Of a stretch of 64,000 nucleotides of DNA, positions 8,925-17,531 are shown piece by piece (within the stretch, counting starts at the first letter, position 1; every line of letters begins with the position of its first letter). The DNA is from Falsiroseomonas sp051859025 (GTDB lineage: Bacteria > Pseudomonadota > Alphaproteobacteria > Acetobacterales > Acetobacteraceae), in NCBI RefSeq assembly GCF_051859025.1, contig NZ_JBHYGL010000034.1, positions 310,001-374,000 of the forward strand, written 5' to 3'. Position numbers and translations under genes: made by a program. The notes beneath the pieces are model-generated. The model saw only the letters and a list, made by a program, of their open reading frames with translations. It was not told the DNA's origin and did not search any database.

Positions 8925-10348
8925 ACGCGCCCCGCTTCACGCTGCTGGAAACCCAGCGCTTCGAATGGCCCTTCACGCTCCGCCTGCCCTTCCGCTTCGG
9001 CGTCATCACCGTGACGCAGGGCCGCCAGGCCGTGGTGCGCGCGCGCATCCGGCTGGAGGATGGGACGGAAGCCTGGGGCATCGCGGCGGAAACGCTGGCG
9101 GCCAAGTGGTTCGACAAGAACCCGGCGCTGAGCGACGCGCAGAACGAGAGCCAGCTGCGCCGCGCGATCGAGCTGGCGACGGACGCCACCCTGGCCGCCG
9201 GCGCCAACACCGCCTTCGGCCATTTCGCCGACAGCTACGCCGATGTGACGAAGGCGGCGGGCGCGGAGGCGCTGAACCCCCTCGTTGCCAGCTATGGCCG
9301 CGCGCTGCTGGACCGCGCCATGCTGGATGCGGTGCTGAAGGCGAAGGGTGTGTCCTTCTGGACGGGCATGCGCGCCAATATCGGCGGCATGGCGGCGCAT
9401 GGCGTGGCGCCGGACCTCGCCGGCTTCGATTTTCAGCAACTGCTGTCGGGGCTTTCGCCGCTGAAGCAGGTTCATGCGCGGCACACCGTTGGCTTGGTGG
9501 ACCCCATCACCGCCGCGGACCAGGAAAGCCGGGTGGATGACGGTCTGCCGGAGACGCTGGAAGAAATCGCGGCGGGGTATCGGCACCGCTACTGGAAGCT
9601 GAAGGTCGGCGGGAATGTCGCGGCGGATGTGGAGCGCCTGACGCGCATCGCCTCCGTGCTCGACCGGCTGCACGGCGGCTACCACGCGAGCCTTGATGGC
9701 AATGAGCAGTATGAGGACGCCGAGGGCGCGCTGGCGCTGTGGCGGGCGATGCAGGCGGAGCCGCGGCTCGCGAAACTCTGCGCCTCCATCCTGTTCATCG
9801 AACAGCCGGTGAAGCGGGCGCGGGCGCTGGAGACGGGGATGGCGGTGCTGGCGGCCGAGCGGCCCGTCATCATCGACGAGAGCGACGGGCCGCTGGATGC
9901 CTTCGTGACCGGGCGCGCGCTGGGCTATGCGGGCGTCTCCAGCAAGGCGTGCAAGGGCGTGTGGCGGTCCCTGGTGAACCTGGCGCGCTGCCGGGCCTGG
10001 AATGCGGAGGAAGGGCGCGAGCGCTACTTCATGTCGGCGGAGGATCTGACGACGCTGGCTGGTGTCTGCGTGCAGCAGGATCTGGCGCTGATCTCACTGC
10101 TCGGCCTGCCGCATGTCGAGCGCAACGGCCACCACTTCATCGATGGCTTCAACGGCAGGCCGAAGGCGGAGGCGGTGAGGTTCATGGAGGCGCATCCGAC
10201 GCTCTATGCCGATACGCCGCGCGGGCCGCGGCTGGCGATCCGCGACGGGATGCTGGACCTGTCGAGCCTGGAGACGCCGGGGATGGGCGCGACGCTGGAG
10301 CCCGACACGACGGCGATGGAGGCGATGCCGAAGGCCGCCTGGCCGTGA
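8921..10348 (+). CDS. Enolase-superfamily sugar-acid dehydratase/racemase-like protein
   Basis: 475 residues, a little long for the mandelate-racemase/muconate-lactonizing group. Visible active-site elements are the KxK lysine pair in YWKLKVGG, the three metal ligands in SLDGNEQYED, ILFIEQPV and VIIDESDG, and a later GYAGVSSKACKGVWRS block in the place of the final barrel strands. Substrate binding residues cannot be assigned, so dehydratase and racemase chemistry are both possible. It is coupled to the preceding isomerase (ATGA) and to the following lipoprotein (GTGA). Confidence 0.88.
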   Translation: MNAPRFTLLETQRFEWPFTLRLPFRFGVITVTQGRQAVVRARIRLEDGTEAWGIAAETLAAKWFDKNPALSDAQNESQLRRAIELATDATLAAGANTAFGHFADSYADVTKAAGAEALNPLVASYGRALLDRAMLDAVLKAKGVSFWTGMRANIGGMAAHGVAPDLAGFDFQQLLSGLSPLKQVHARHTVGLVDPITAADQESRVDDGLPETLEEIAAGYRHRYWKLKVGGNVAADVERLTRIASVLDRLHGGYHASLDGNEQYEDAEGALALWRAMQAEPRLAKLCASILFIEQPVKRARALETGMAVLAAERPVIIDESDGPLDAFVTGRALGYAGVSSKACKGVWRSLVNLARCRAWNAEEGRERYFMSAEDLTTLAGVCVQQDLALISLLGLPHVERNGHHFIDGFNGRPKAEAVRFMEAHPTLYADTPRGPRLAIRDGMLDLSSLETPGMGATLEPDTTAMEAMPKAAWP

Positions 10349-10935
10349 AGCGGGCGCTGGCCGCGCTGGCACTGCTGCTGGCGGGCTGCGCCACGGCGGT
10401 TCCGCCGAAGCCGGCGATGGTGGCGACGCCGGCGGAACCCGTGCTGCTGCGCGCGGCCACGGACCTCGCGATGGGTGGCTTCGCGCATTACTGCATGGGG
10501 GCGGTCGGTCGACCTGAACTGATGACGGAACGGCTGAAGGCGGATGGCTTCGCGCCGGTGCCGGCCACGGAGGTGCCGGCCGCCCCCTTCCGGCAGGAGA
10601 TCTGGCGCGGCCCCCTGCGGCCCTTCCTCGTCTCGGTGGTCGAAGGCGGCGTGGGCTGCACGGTGGTGGCGGCGCGCGCGGATGCGGAGCACGCGATGGC
10701 GCTGCTGTCCCGCGCCATGCAGCGCGTGGCGGATGAGGGCGGGCCCGTGGCGCCGCTGCTGGTGCCGGCGAATGAGGTGCCGGCCGATGGCGTGCGGGAA
10801 GATCGCTACCAGATCCGTCCACGCAACGGGCCGCTGGTGATGGACATCACCATCCGCACCAACGCCACCAACCCCGCGCGCCCGGCGCTGATCCTGGTGG
10901 CGACGATCCGGCGGGACAACGCCACGCGGACCTAG
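10345..10935 (+). CDS. Predicted lipoprotein
   Basis: 196 residues starting at a GTG that overlaps the stop of the enolase-superfamily gene (GTGA). The start is set by an immediate lipoprotein signal: VKRALAALALLLAGC with lipobox LAGC, so the mature protein begins at Cys and is anchored to a membrane. The mature region has two further Cys in HYCMGAVG and GVGCTVVAARAD. I do not recognise a domain. Position at the end of an isomerase-dehydratase operon may reflect only read-through rather than a shared pathway. Confidence 0.75.
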   Translation: MKRALAALALLLAGCATAVPPKPAMVATPAEPVLLRAATDLAMGGFAHYCMGAVGRPELMTERLKADGFAPVPATEVPAAPFRQEIWRGPLRPFLVSVVEGGVGCTVVAARADAEHAMALLSRAMQRVADEGGPVAPLLVPANEVPADGVREDRYQIRPRNGPLVMDITIRTNATNPARPALILVATIRRDNATRT

Positions 10936-10957
10936 ATACTGCCCTCAAGCGCGGGGC

Positions 10958-11030
10958 GGCCCCTCCGGGGCCTTGGCTACGCCGCACAGGCGGCGGCGCC
11001 CATTCGGGCGCTTGGCCGCCAGTGGCGGCC
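10958..11030. terminator. Four tandem hairpins between convergent genes
   Basis: Four perfect inverted repeats fill the gap between the lipoprotein stop (10935) and the DUF2585 stop (11036): GGCCCC-TCC-GGGGCC at 10958-10972, GCCGC-ACAG-GCGGC at 10981-10994, GCGCCC-ATTC-GGGCGC at 10996-11011 and GGCCGCC-AGT-GGCGGCC at 11014-11030. No T-run follows, so they are not textbook intrinsic terminators. They probably stop or stabilise the ends of both convergent transcripts. Confidence 0.55.
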
Positions 11031-11035
11031 GCCAA

Positions 11036-11599
11036 TCACCCGCCCGCCTGCCAGGCCTTCACGCTGTCCAGCGGCCAGACCAGCATCAGGACATTGAGGG
11101 CAAGGTTGTCGCGGATGACGAGGGCGACGCCGATCTCGAACACCAGGGCGATGGCGATGGTGGCGCGCACAGGCAGGCGGGATGCCAGCAGGAAGCCCAG
11201 CGCCATGGCACCGATGTCACTGACGGAATTGATGACGCTGTCGCCGAAATAGTCGAGCGAGATGGTGGCTTCGCGGTAGCGCTGGATCACGGCTTCGGTG
11301 TTCTCCGCGATCTCCCAGGCGGCCTCCACGATGGTGGACGCGACCAGGCGCGGCATCAGGCCGGCGCGGCGCATTAGCCAATGCGCGGCGCCATAGAACA
11401 GGAAGCCGTGGATGATGTGGGACGGCGTGTACCAATCCGTGATGTGCTGCGAGTTCTCGCTGCTCATCACCACGCCATGCCACAGCTTCACCGTGCCGCA
11501 GGTGCAGATCGGCACGCGCCCCATGGCGAGCAGGATGGCCGCCGTGGCCGCGACGATGGCGGCGAAGGCGGCGATCCAGGGCCAGGGGCGCGCGGCCAT
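11036..11599 (-). CDS. DUF2585 (UPF0314) family membrane protein
   Basis: 187 residues; the ATG at 11599 is chosen because it opens a first membrane helix (PWPWIAAFAAIVAATAAILLAMG) and avoids overlap with the preceding tctC. The signature CTCGTVKLWHGVV, SSENSQHITDWYTPSHIIHGFLFY and DYFGDSVINSVSDI blocks identify the UPF0314 family, found mainly in alphaproteobacteria and without known function. There are about five hydrophobic segments. It is the last gene of a long reverse operon. Confidence 0.93.
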   Translation of the reverse strand: MAARPWPWIAAFAAIVAATAAILLAMGRVPICTCGTVKLWHGVVMSSENSQHITDWYTPSHIIHGFLFYGAAHWLMRRAGLMPRLVASTIVEAAWEIAENTEAVIQRYREATISLDYFGDSVINSVSDIGAMALGFLLASRLPVRATIAIALVFEIGVALVIRDNLALNVLMLVWPLDSVKAWQAGG

Positions 11600-11607
11600 G
11601 GGTGCGA

Positions 11608-12588
11608 TCAGTTCACCGTGATGCGCGCCTCGCGCACGACGCGGCCCCACTTCTCCGACTCCGACCGCATGGTGGTGGCCAGGTCGGCGGGGGTGGAGAA
11701 GACGGCATCCGCGCCGGCGGCGGCCAGGCGCTGCTGCACGGCGGCATCGGCCAGGATCTCCCGCAGCGCCGTGCTGTAGCGATCGACGATCGGCGCCGGC
11801 GTGCCGGCGGGCGCCATCACCGCGCCCCAGCTGGTGGCCTGCGCATCGGCAAGGCCGATTTCCGCCAGCGTCGGCAGGTTCGGCAGCAGCGACGAACGGC
11901 GCGGGCCCGTGACGGCGAGGGCGCGGACGCGGCCGCCCTGGATCATGCCGAGGGCGGAGGGAAGCTGGTCCAGCATCACCTGCACCGTACCCGCGACGGT
12001 GTCGTTCAGAGCAGGCGCGCTGCCGCGATAGGGCACGTGCTGCATCTCCACCCGCGCGACCAGCTTGAAGAGTTCCGGCACGAGATGGGTGGATGAGCCA
12101 TTGCCGCCGGAGCCGTAGGAGAGCGCGTTGGGACGCGCCCGCAGCAGGGCGATGAATTCCTGCGCGGTCTGGGCGGGGACGGAGGGATGGACGATCAGCA
12201 CATGGTCCGTCGCGAAGGCCATGGAGACGGGCGCCAAATCCGTCGCGGGGTTGAAGCCCATGTTGCTGTAGAGATGCGGGTTGATGGTCAGCGTGCCCGT
12301 CGTGCCCATCAGGATCGAGTAGCCATCGGGCGCACTGCGGACGACGTTCTCCACGCCCAGGTTGCCGCCGGCGCCGGTGCGATTCTCCACCGTGACGGGC
12401 TGGCCTAGCCGGTCCTGCAGGCGTTCGCCCAGCACGCGCGCGACCACATCGGTGGCACCGCCCGGCGGGAAGGGCACGACGAAGCGGATGGGGCGCGTGG
12501 GCGCCCAGGCCTGGGCGCGGGCGGTGCCCGGGAGGAAGGGCGCGGCGAGCGCCGCGGCGGCGAGGTGGCGACGCGTGAGGCGGATCAT
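11608..12588 (-). CDS. Tripartite tricarboxylate transporter substrate-binding protein (Bug/TctC family)
   Basis: 326 residues with an export signal (MIRLTRRHLAAAALAAPFLPGTARAQ). Bug hallmarks are IRFVVPFPPGGATDVVAR, VTVENRTGAGGNLG, SAPDGYSILMG and MQHVPYRGSAPALNDTVAG. It follows the isomerase gene in the reverse operon that also encodes the aldolase-like proteins and oxidoreductase, so its ligand is probably the substrate of that pathway. No tctAB partner lies in the operon; it may serve the permease at 4027-6097, whose promoter carries the same operator. Confidence 0.92.
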   Translation of the reverse strand: MIRLTRRHLAAAALAAPFLPGTARAQAWAPTRPIRFVVPFPPGGATDVVARVLGERLQDRLGQPVTVENRTGAGGNLGVENVVRSAPDGYSILMGTTGTLTINPHLYSNMGFNPATDLAPVSMAFATDHVLIVHPSVPAQTAQEFIALLRARPNALSYGSGGNGSSTHLVPELFKLVARVEMQHVPYRGSAPALNDTVAGTVQVMLDQLPSALGMIQGGRVRALAVTGPRRSSLLPNLPTLAEIGLADAQATSWGAVMAPAGTPAPIVDRYSTALREILADAAVQQRLAAAGADAVFSTPADLATTMRSESEKWGRVVREARITVN

Positions 12589-12622
12589 GGTTGTTTCTTC
12601 TCCCGGGTTTTGTTGGTGGCGT

Positions 12623-13432
12623 TCAGACGGCGCTGAGATGGCGTTCCTTCAGCAGGGGCAGGACCTCTTCCGGGTCTCGCGCCCACCAGGCTTTCGACAG
12701 GATCTCGACTTCCGCGTAGTTGCCGCTGTAGCCGGCGGCGGTGACCATGGCGCGGATGGCGGGGATGTCGATCACACCCTCGCCGGGGATGCCGCGGTCG
12801 AGGACCAGGTCGGTGGTGGGGGATTTCCAGTCGCAGACATGGAAGGCGGCGATGCGGCTGCCCGCGCGGGCGACCTGGCGCGCGAGGTCGGGGTCCCACC
12901 AGACGTGATAGACATCGAGCGCGACGCCGGTGCCATCACCGAGTTCATCGCAGAGGTCGAGCGCCTGGCCGAGCGTGGAGAGCACGCTGCGATCGGCGCA
13001 GGTCATGGGGTGGAGCGGTTCGAGGGCGATGGTGACGCCGGCGGCGCGGGCATCGGCCATGATGGCGTGCAGGCCATCCCGCACCTGGGCGCGGGCGCCG
13101 GGCAAGTCCTTGCTGCCAGCGGGCAGGCCGCCGCAGACCATGACGAGGCAGCGGGCGCCGAGGGTGTGCGCTTCGGCGATGGCGCGGCGGTTGTCCTCGA
13201 TCGCGGCGGCGCGGCCGGCGGCGTCGGCGGCGGGGAACATGCCGCCGCGGCAGAGGCCCGTGACCGTCAGGCCGGCATCGCGGATCTGCCGCGCCGCGGC
13301 ATCCACGCCCATGGCGTGCAGCACGTCACGCCAGGGAGAGATGCCGGGGATTTCGTGACGGGCGCAGCCTTCGATGCAATCGGCGAGGCCCCACTTCTCC
13401 TTCACCGTGACGGTGTTGAGCGACAACTCCAT
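12623..13432 (-). CDS. Sugar phosphate isomerase/epimerase family protein
   Basis: 269 residues. The start ATG overlaps the stop of the DUF993 gene (TGATG), with a GTG one codon upstream as alternative. A TIM-barrel isomerase pattern is visible: TVTGLCRGGMFPAAD, CLVMVCGGLPAGSKD, ITIALEPLHPMT with the metal Glu, VALDVYHVWWDPDLA with Asp and His, AAFHVCDWKSPT with His and Asp, and YAEVEILSKAWW. It is related to, but clearly diverged from, the isomerase at 8100. It probably rearranges an intermediate made by the neighbouring oxidoreductase and aldolase-like enzymes. Confidence 0.9.
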   Translation of the reverse strand: MELSLNTVTVKEKWGLADCIEGCARHEIPGISPWRDVLHAMGVDAAARQIRDAGLTVTGLCRGGMFPAADAAGRAAAIEDNRRAIAEAHTLGARCLVMVCGGLPAGSKDLPGARAQVRDGLHAIMADARAAGVTIALEPLHPMTCADRSVLSTLGQALDLCDELGDGTGVALDVYHVWWDPDLARQVARAGSRIAAFHVCDWKSPTTDLVLDRGIPGEGVIDIPAIRAMVTAAGYSGNYAEVEILSKAWWARDPEEVLPLLKERHLSAV

Positions 13433-14592
13433 CACGCGACACCGTGCAGGGCGAGCAGCGTGCGCATACGGGTGGTGGCCATCTCGGGGTCGCGCAGCAG
13501 GCCGGCCTTGTCGGCCAGGCGGAATAGCTCGGAGAAGTGGCCGATGCTGCGCGTGGATTGCTGGCCGCCGACCATGACGAAATGGTCCTGGTGGCCGTTG
13601 AGCCAGGCCATGAAGACGACGCCCGTCTTGTAGAAGCGTGTTGGCGCCTTGAAGATGTGGCGGCTAAGCGGAACCGTTGGCGCCAGGATGTCGTGGAAGG
13701 TGGCGAGGTCGTTGCGCGAGAGGGACGCCAGCGCGCCGCCGACCGCGGGGGCGATGGGGTCGAAGATGCCGAGGAGCGCGTCGGAATAGCCGTGCTCGTC
13801 ACCGGCGATGAGTTCGGCGTAGTTGAAGTCGTCGCCGGTGTACATGCGCACGGCCTTCGGCAGGCGCCGGCGCATGAAGATCTCCTTCTTGTCGTCCAGC
13901 AGCGAGACCTTCACGCCATCGACCTTATCGGCCTTGGCGTGGATGACAGCCAGCGCCGTCTCCATCGCCTGCATGTGGTCGTGGTTGCCCCAATAGCCTT
14001 CGAGGGCGGGGTCGAACATCTCACCCAGCCAATGGATGATGACGGGCTGCTTTACCTGCGACAGCACGCGGGCATAGACGCGTTCGTAGTCGGCGGGGGA
14101 TTTCGCGGCTTTCGCGAGGGCGCGCGACGCCATGAGGATGATGCGGCCGCCCATGGCCTCCACCGCCTCGCACTGTTCCTCATAGGCACGGATCACGTCG
14201 TCCACGGTGACATCGGGGCCGGGGGTGAGGTGGTCCGTGCCGGCGCCGGAGGCCATCACCGCGCCGGGGTGGTCCTGCATCACATCCAGGCTGCGGCGGA
14301 TGAGTTCCTGGGCCGCGGTCCAGTCGAGGCCCATGCCGCGCTGGGCGGTGTCCATCGCCTCCGCCACGCCGAGGCCGAGCGACCACAGGTGTTTCCGGAA
14401 GGCGATGGTGCGGTCCCAGTCGATCTTCGCATCGAGCCAGGGGTCCTGTTCCACGCGCGTGTCGGCGACGACGTGTGCCGCCGCCAGCGCCACGCGCGGG
14501 AAGGGTGGCGTGGCCTTCGGGAAATCGCGCGGGGCGCTGAGGGTGAAGGGGCTCAGGCCGCCCTGTTCATCCGGCAGGGTGATGGTCGGCAT
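13432..14592 (-). CDS. DUF993 (dihydrodipicolinate-synthase-like) protein
   Basis: 386 residues; start at 14592 opens MPTITLPDEQGG, and 24 more codons upstream would overlap the preceding gene. The chain matches the DUF993 family: DPWLDAKIDWDRTIAFRKHLWSLG, GLGVAEAMDTAQRGMGLDW, VKQPVIIHWLGEMFDPALEGYWG, and VDGVKVSLLDDKKE, where the lysine of VDGVK is at the position of the Schiff-base Lys in related class I aldolases. The activity is not established for the family. It sits between a Gfo/Idh/MocA oxidoreductase and an isomerase. Confidence 0.88.
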   Translation of the reverse strand: MPTITLPDEQGGLSPFTLSAPRDFPKATPPFPRVALAAAHVVADTRVEQDPWLDAKIDWDRTIAFRKHLWSLGLGVAEAMDTAQRGMGLDWTAAQELIRRSLDVMQDHPGAVMASGAGTDHLTPGPDVTVDDVIRAYEEQCEAVEAMGGRIILMASRALAKAAKSPADYERVYARVLSQVKQPVIIHWLGEMFDPALEGYWGNHDHMQAMETALAVIHAKADKVDGVKVSLLDDKKEIFMRRRLPKAVRMYTGDDFNYAELIAGDEHGYSDALLGIFDPIAPAVGGALASLSRNDLATFHDILAPTVPLSRHIFKAPTRFYKTGVVFMAWLNGHQDHFVMVGGQQSTRSIGHFSELFRLADKAGLLRDPEMATTRMRTLLALHGVA

Positions 14593-14596
14593 GGGC

Positions 14597-15751
14597 TCAG
14601 ACCTCCAGCTTCGGAAGGTCGATCCAGCGGCGTTCCGCCCAGGATTGCAGGCCGGCTTCCGCAAGCTGCACGCCCTTGGCGCCAGCCAGCAGATCCCACG
14701 GGTAGGTCGCGACTTCGCCGGCGAGGTAGCGGAAGAAGAGTTCCCACTGCACGCGGAAGCCGTTGGGATAGGGCTCCACGTCGGGGACTTCCTGCCAGCC
14801 CTCGTAGAAATTGATGGGTTGCGGGATGTCGGGGTTCCAGACGGGCTTGGGCGTGTTCACGCGGCTCTGCGTCCAGCACTTCTGCAGCCCGGCGACGGCG
14901 GAGCCATGCGTGCCATCGACCTGGAAGGTGACGAGGTCATCGCGGCGGACGCGTGTGACCCAGCTGGAATTGATGTGGGCCACGACACCACCGGCCAGCT
15001 GGAAGGTGGCGTAGGCGGCATCGTCGGTATCGGCGGTGTAGGCGCGGCCAGCTTCGTCGATGCGCGTCGGGATATGCGTGGCGCCGAGGCAGGAGACGCT
15101 CTCGACCTCCCCGAACAGATTGTCCAGCACGTAGCGCCAGTGGCAGAGCATATCGAGGATGATGCCGCCGCCCTCGGCCTTCTTGTAGTTCCAGGACGGG
15201 CGCTGCGTCGGCTGGAGATCACCCTCGAACACCCAGTAGCCGAACTCGCCCTTCACGGAGCAGATGCGGCCGAGGAAGCCGCTGTCGATCACCATCTTCA
15301 GCTTGCGCAGGCCGGGCAGGAACAGCTTATCCTGCACCACGCCGGCCTTGATGCCACGCGCCTTGGCCAGGCGCGCGACGGCCATGGCCTCCGCCAGATT
15401 GTCGGCGGTCGGCTTCTCGCAATAGATGTCCTTGCCGGCCTCGATCGCCTTGGTCAGCAAGCCGGCGCGAAGCTGCGTCGTGGCGGCATCGAAGAACAGC
15501 GTGTCATTGGGATCGGCCAGGCAGGCATCGATGTCGGTGGAGACGCGGGAGATGCCGTGCGCCTTGGCCAGCGCCTCCAGCTTTTCCCGGTTGCGGCCGA
15601 CCAGGATGGGGTCGGGCATCACGCGGTCGCCGTTCTTCAGCATCACGCCACCATCCTTCCGGATGGCCGCGATGGAACGGATGAGGTGCTGGTTCATGCC
15701 CATGCGTCCGGTGACGCCGTTCATGATCATGCCGATGCGGCGTTCCGCCAT
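14597..15751 (-). CDS. Gfo/Idh/MocA family NAD(P)-dependent oxidoreductase
   Basis: 384 residues; start at 15751 (MAERRIGMIMNGVTGRMGMNQH) puts the nucleotide-binding GVTGRMG loop at the N terminus as expected. Later motifs are NDTLFFDAATTQLRAGLLTKAIEAGKDIYCEKPTADN, containing the EKP dinucleotide motif with its Lys, and the catalytic-domain stretch EGGGIILDMLCHWRYVLDNLFGE with the Asp/His pair. Family members oxidise sugars or cyclitols. It lies 13 nt after the DHDPS-like gene and 4 nt before DUF993, in a typical carbohydrate-type operon. Confidence 0.92.
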   Translation of the reverse strand: MAERRIGMIMNGVTGRMGMNQHLIRSIAAIRKDGGVMLKNGDRVMPDPILVGRNREKLEALAKAHGISRVSTDIDACLADPNDTLFFDAATTQLRAGLLTKAIEAGKDIYCEKPTADNLAEAMAVARLAKARGIKAGVVQDKLFLPGLRKLKMVIDSGFLGRICSVKGEFGYWVFEGDLQPTQRPSWNYKKAEGGGIILDMLCHWRYVLDNLFGEVESVSCLGATHIPTRIDEAGRAYTADTDDAAYATFQLAGGVVAHINSSWVTRVRRDDLVTFQVDGTHGSAVAGLQKCWTQSRVNTPKPVWNPDIPQPINFYEGWQEVPDVEPYPNGFRVQWELFFRYLAGEVATYPWDLLAGAKGVQLAEAGLQSWAERRWIDLPKLEV

Positions 15752-15764
15752 TGTCGTCAGTCCT

Positions 15765-16820
15765 TCAGGAGAGCCAGGTGTTGAGGTTGGCGCGGACGAA
15801 ATCATCATCCGTCAGTTCGGGGTAGTGCAGCGCGGCGGCGGAGATCAGCTCCGCCTGGCCGGGGGACAGGTCTTCATGCGGGTCCAGGCACCAGATGCCT
15901 TCCAGCAGGCCCTGGCGGCGCAGAACCTCGTGGCAGCCGGGGATGCAGCCGGCGAAGGCGTTGGCGGTATCGAAGATGGCGGCGTTCATCTCCGTCACCT
16001 GCGCGTCCTTCGCCAGCAGCGCGGGGGGGATGGGGGCGCCGGTGGCCGCGGCGCATTCCTGCTGCAAGGCCACCGCGGCCTGAGTCCAGACGGACCAGTG
16101 GCCGAGCAGCCCGCCCACGATGCGCAGCGGCGCCTCGCAGCCCGTGACGCGCAGCGCAAAGGGCGTCAGCAGGTCGCCCACGATGTGGTCGTCATTGCCG
16201 GTGTAGAGCGCGATGCGCTGGGCGGCGCCAGCTTCCAGCACGCCGCGCAGCACGTCCAGCGTGGCGTAGCGGTTGAAGGGCGCGATCTTGATGGCGACGA
16301 CGTTTTCGATGAGGGCGAAGCGCTTCCAGAAGGAAGCGGAGAGCGGCACGCCGCCGACGGCGGGTTGCAGGTAGAAGCCGAAGACCGGCATCTCCTCCGC
16401 CACCGCGCGGCAATGCGCGATGATTTCGTCCTCGCTCGCGCCCTTGAAGGCGGCGAGGCCCAGCAGCACGGCGTGGTAGCCGAGCGCGCGCGCGGTGCGT
16501 GCTTCCGCCAGCGCCTGGTCGGTGCGGCCGATGGCGCCGGCGATCAGCATCGGCTGGGACTGCACCTCGGCAGCGGCCTCGGCCGCGATCTTCAGCACGG
16601 GCTCGAACAAGCCGACGTCACGGATGGCGAATTGCGTGGTGTGGACACCGACAGCGAGGCCGCCGGAGCCCGCAGCCAAATAGTAGCGCGACAGCGCCTT
16701 TTGCCGGCGCGGATCGAGTTCCCGCCTCGCGTTCAGCGCCAGCGGATGGGCGGGGATGGCGCAACCCGCGCGCAGCCGCTCGACCATGCCCGAAGGCCAG
16801 TCCTGCCATCGCAGTCCCAC
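15765..16820 (-). CDS. Dihydrodipicolinate synthase (DapA/NAL-type) family protein
   Basis: 351 residues from a GTG at 16820, chosen because GGGGAGGGA lies about 9 nt upstream. Class I aldolase/lyase features: a GGLAVGVHTTQF glycine turn, GYHAVLLGLAAFKG, FGFYLQPAVGGVPLS (the strand that carries the YN-P motif in classical members), and ENVVAIKIAPFNRY with the Schiff-base Lys. The canonical Tyr of the catalytic triad is not evident. Genuine DapA is about 290 residues, so this longer form is probably a catabolic 2-keto-acid aldolase or dehydratase. It is the first gene after the operator at 16837. Confidence 0.87.
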   Translation of the reverse strand: MGLRWQDWPSGMVERLRAGCAIPAHPLALNARRELDPRRQKALSRYYLAAGSGGLAVGVHTTQFAIRDVGLFEPVLKIAAEAAAEVQSQPMLIAGAIGRTDQALAEARTARALGYHAVLLGLAAFKGASEDEIIAHCRAVAEEMPVFGFYLQPAVGGVPLSASFWKRFALIENVVAIKIAPFNRYATLDVLRGVLEAGAAQRIALYTGNDDHIVGDLLTPFALRVTGCEAPLRIVGGLLGHWSVWTQAAVALQQECAAATGAPIPPALLAKDAQVTEMNAAIFDTANAFAGCIPGCHEVLRRQGLLEGIWCLDPHEDLSPGQAELISAAALHYPELTDDDFVRANLNTWLS

Positions 16821-16836
16821 GCCCGTTCCCTCCCCA

Positions 16837-16854
16837 GGTAACTGGGTGGTTACT
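16837..16854. promoter_or_regulatory. Operator GGTAAC-TGGGTG-GTTACT upstream of the DapA-like operon
   Basis: An inverted repeat with half-sites GGTAAC and GTTAC separated by six bases, 17 nt upstream of the GTG at 16820 and 36 nt after the stop of the TetR gene. Spacing and half-sites match the perfect palindrome at 7138-7155. A nested outer arm (GGTAA at 16837, TTACC at 16854-16858) extends the symmetry. Probable site of the adjacent TetR regulator; the inducer would then be a pathway intermediate. Confidence 0.65.
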
Positions 16855-16889
16855 TACCGGGGGTTGCGCCTGGCGGTCAAGGGCGCCGA

Positions 16890-17531
16890 TCAGGGACGCA
16901 GGAAGCCCAGGACAACGTCGGAGATATGCGCCTCCCGCGCCGCGATGGCGGCTTCGGTATCGAGCGCCGTGTGGAAGATGGTGGAGAGGGTGTGGCGGTT
17001 GGCCACGTAGAAGTGACCGAGGCCGAGGATGGAGATGTATAGCTGCATCGCATCAACGCCGCCCCGGAACACGCCCGAGGCAGCGCCGCGTTCCAACACG
17101 TGTTTCAGGGCTTCCAGCATCGGGGAGTAGAGCGCGGGCACATCCTCCGACCGTCGCAGATAGGCGGCGCGGTGGAGGTTCTCCTGGTTCAGCAGGGCCA
17201 CGAATTCCGGGTGGCGGCTTGTGTAGCGCAGGTTGAAGGCGACCAGGCGCGTCATCGCCTCGGCCGGCGGCAGGCTCGCGACATCGAGCTGCCGTTCCTC
17301 CTCCCGCTTCGCGGCATAGGCGCCTTCCAGCACCACCAGCCACAGCTCCTCCTTGCTGCCGAAATGGGCGTAGAGCATGCGCTTGTTGGCGCCGGCGCGG
17401 GCGGCGATCTCATCCACGCGCGATCCCGCCAGGCCCTTCTCCGCGAATTCCACCAGGGCGGCATCGAGGATGCGCTGGCGTGTGGCCGTGGCGCGGGCGG
17501 ATAACGGCGCGCGGGGGCTAGAACTTCCCAT
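16890..17531 (-). CDS. TetR/AcrR family transcriptional regulator
   Basis: 213 residues. The ATG at 17531 overlaps the end of the epimerase gene by 14 nt and leaves a short disordered leader before the HTH domain. The N-terminal helix-turn-helix is clear: TRQRILDAALVEFAEKGLAGSRVDEIAARAGANKRMLYAHFGSKEELW. The rest is an all-helical ligand-binding/dimer domain, with a RHPEFVALLNQENLHRA block typical of the TetR_C group that regulates catabolic operons. It lies between the epimerase and the DapA-like gene, next to a matching palindrome, so autogenous and operon control are likely. Confidence 0.92.
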   Translation of the reverse strand: MGSSSPRAPLSARATATRQRILDAALVEFAEKGLAGSRVDEIAARAGANKRMLYAHFGSKEELWLVVLEGAYAAKREEERQLDVASLPPAEAMTRLVAFNLRYTSRHPEFVALLNQENLHRAAYLRRSEDVPALYSPMLEALKHVLERGAASGVFRGGVDAMQLYISILGLGHFYVANRHTLSTIFHTALDTEAAIAAREAHISDVVLGFLRP

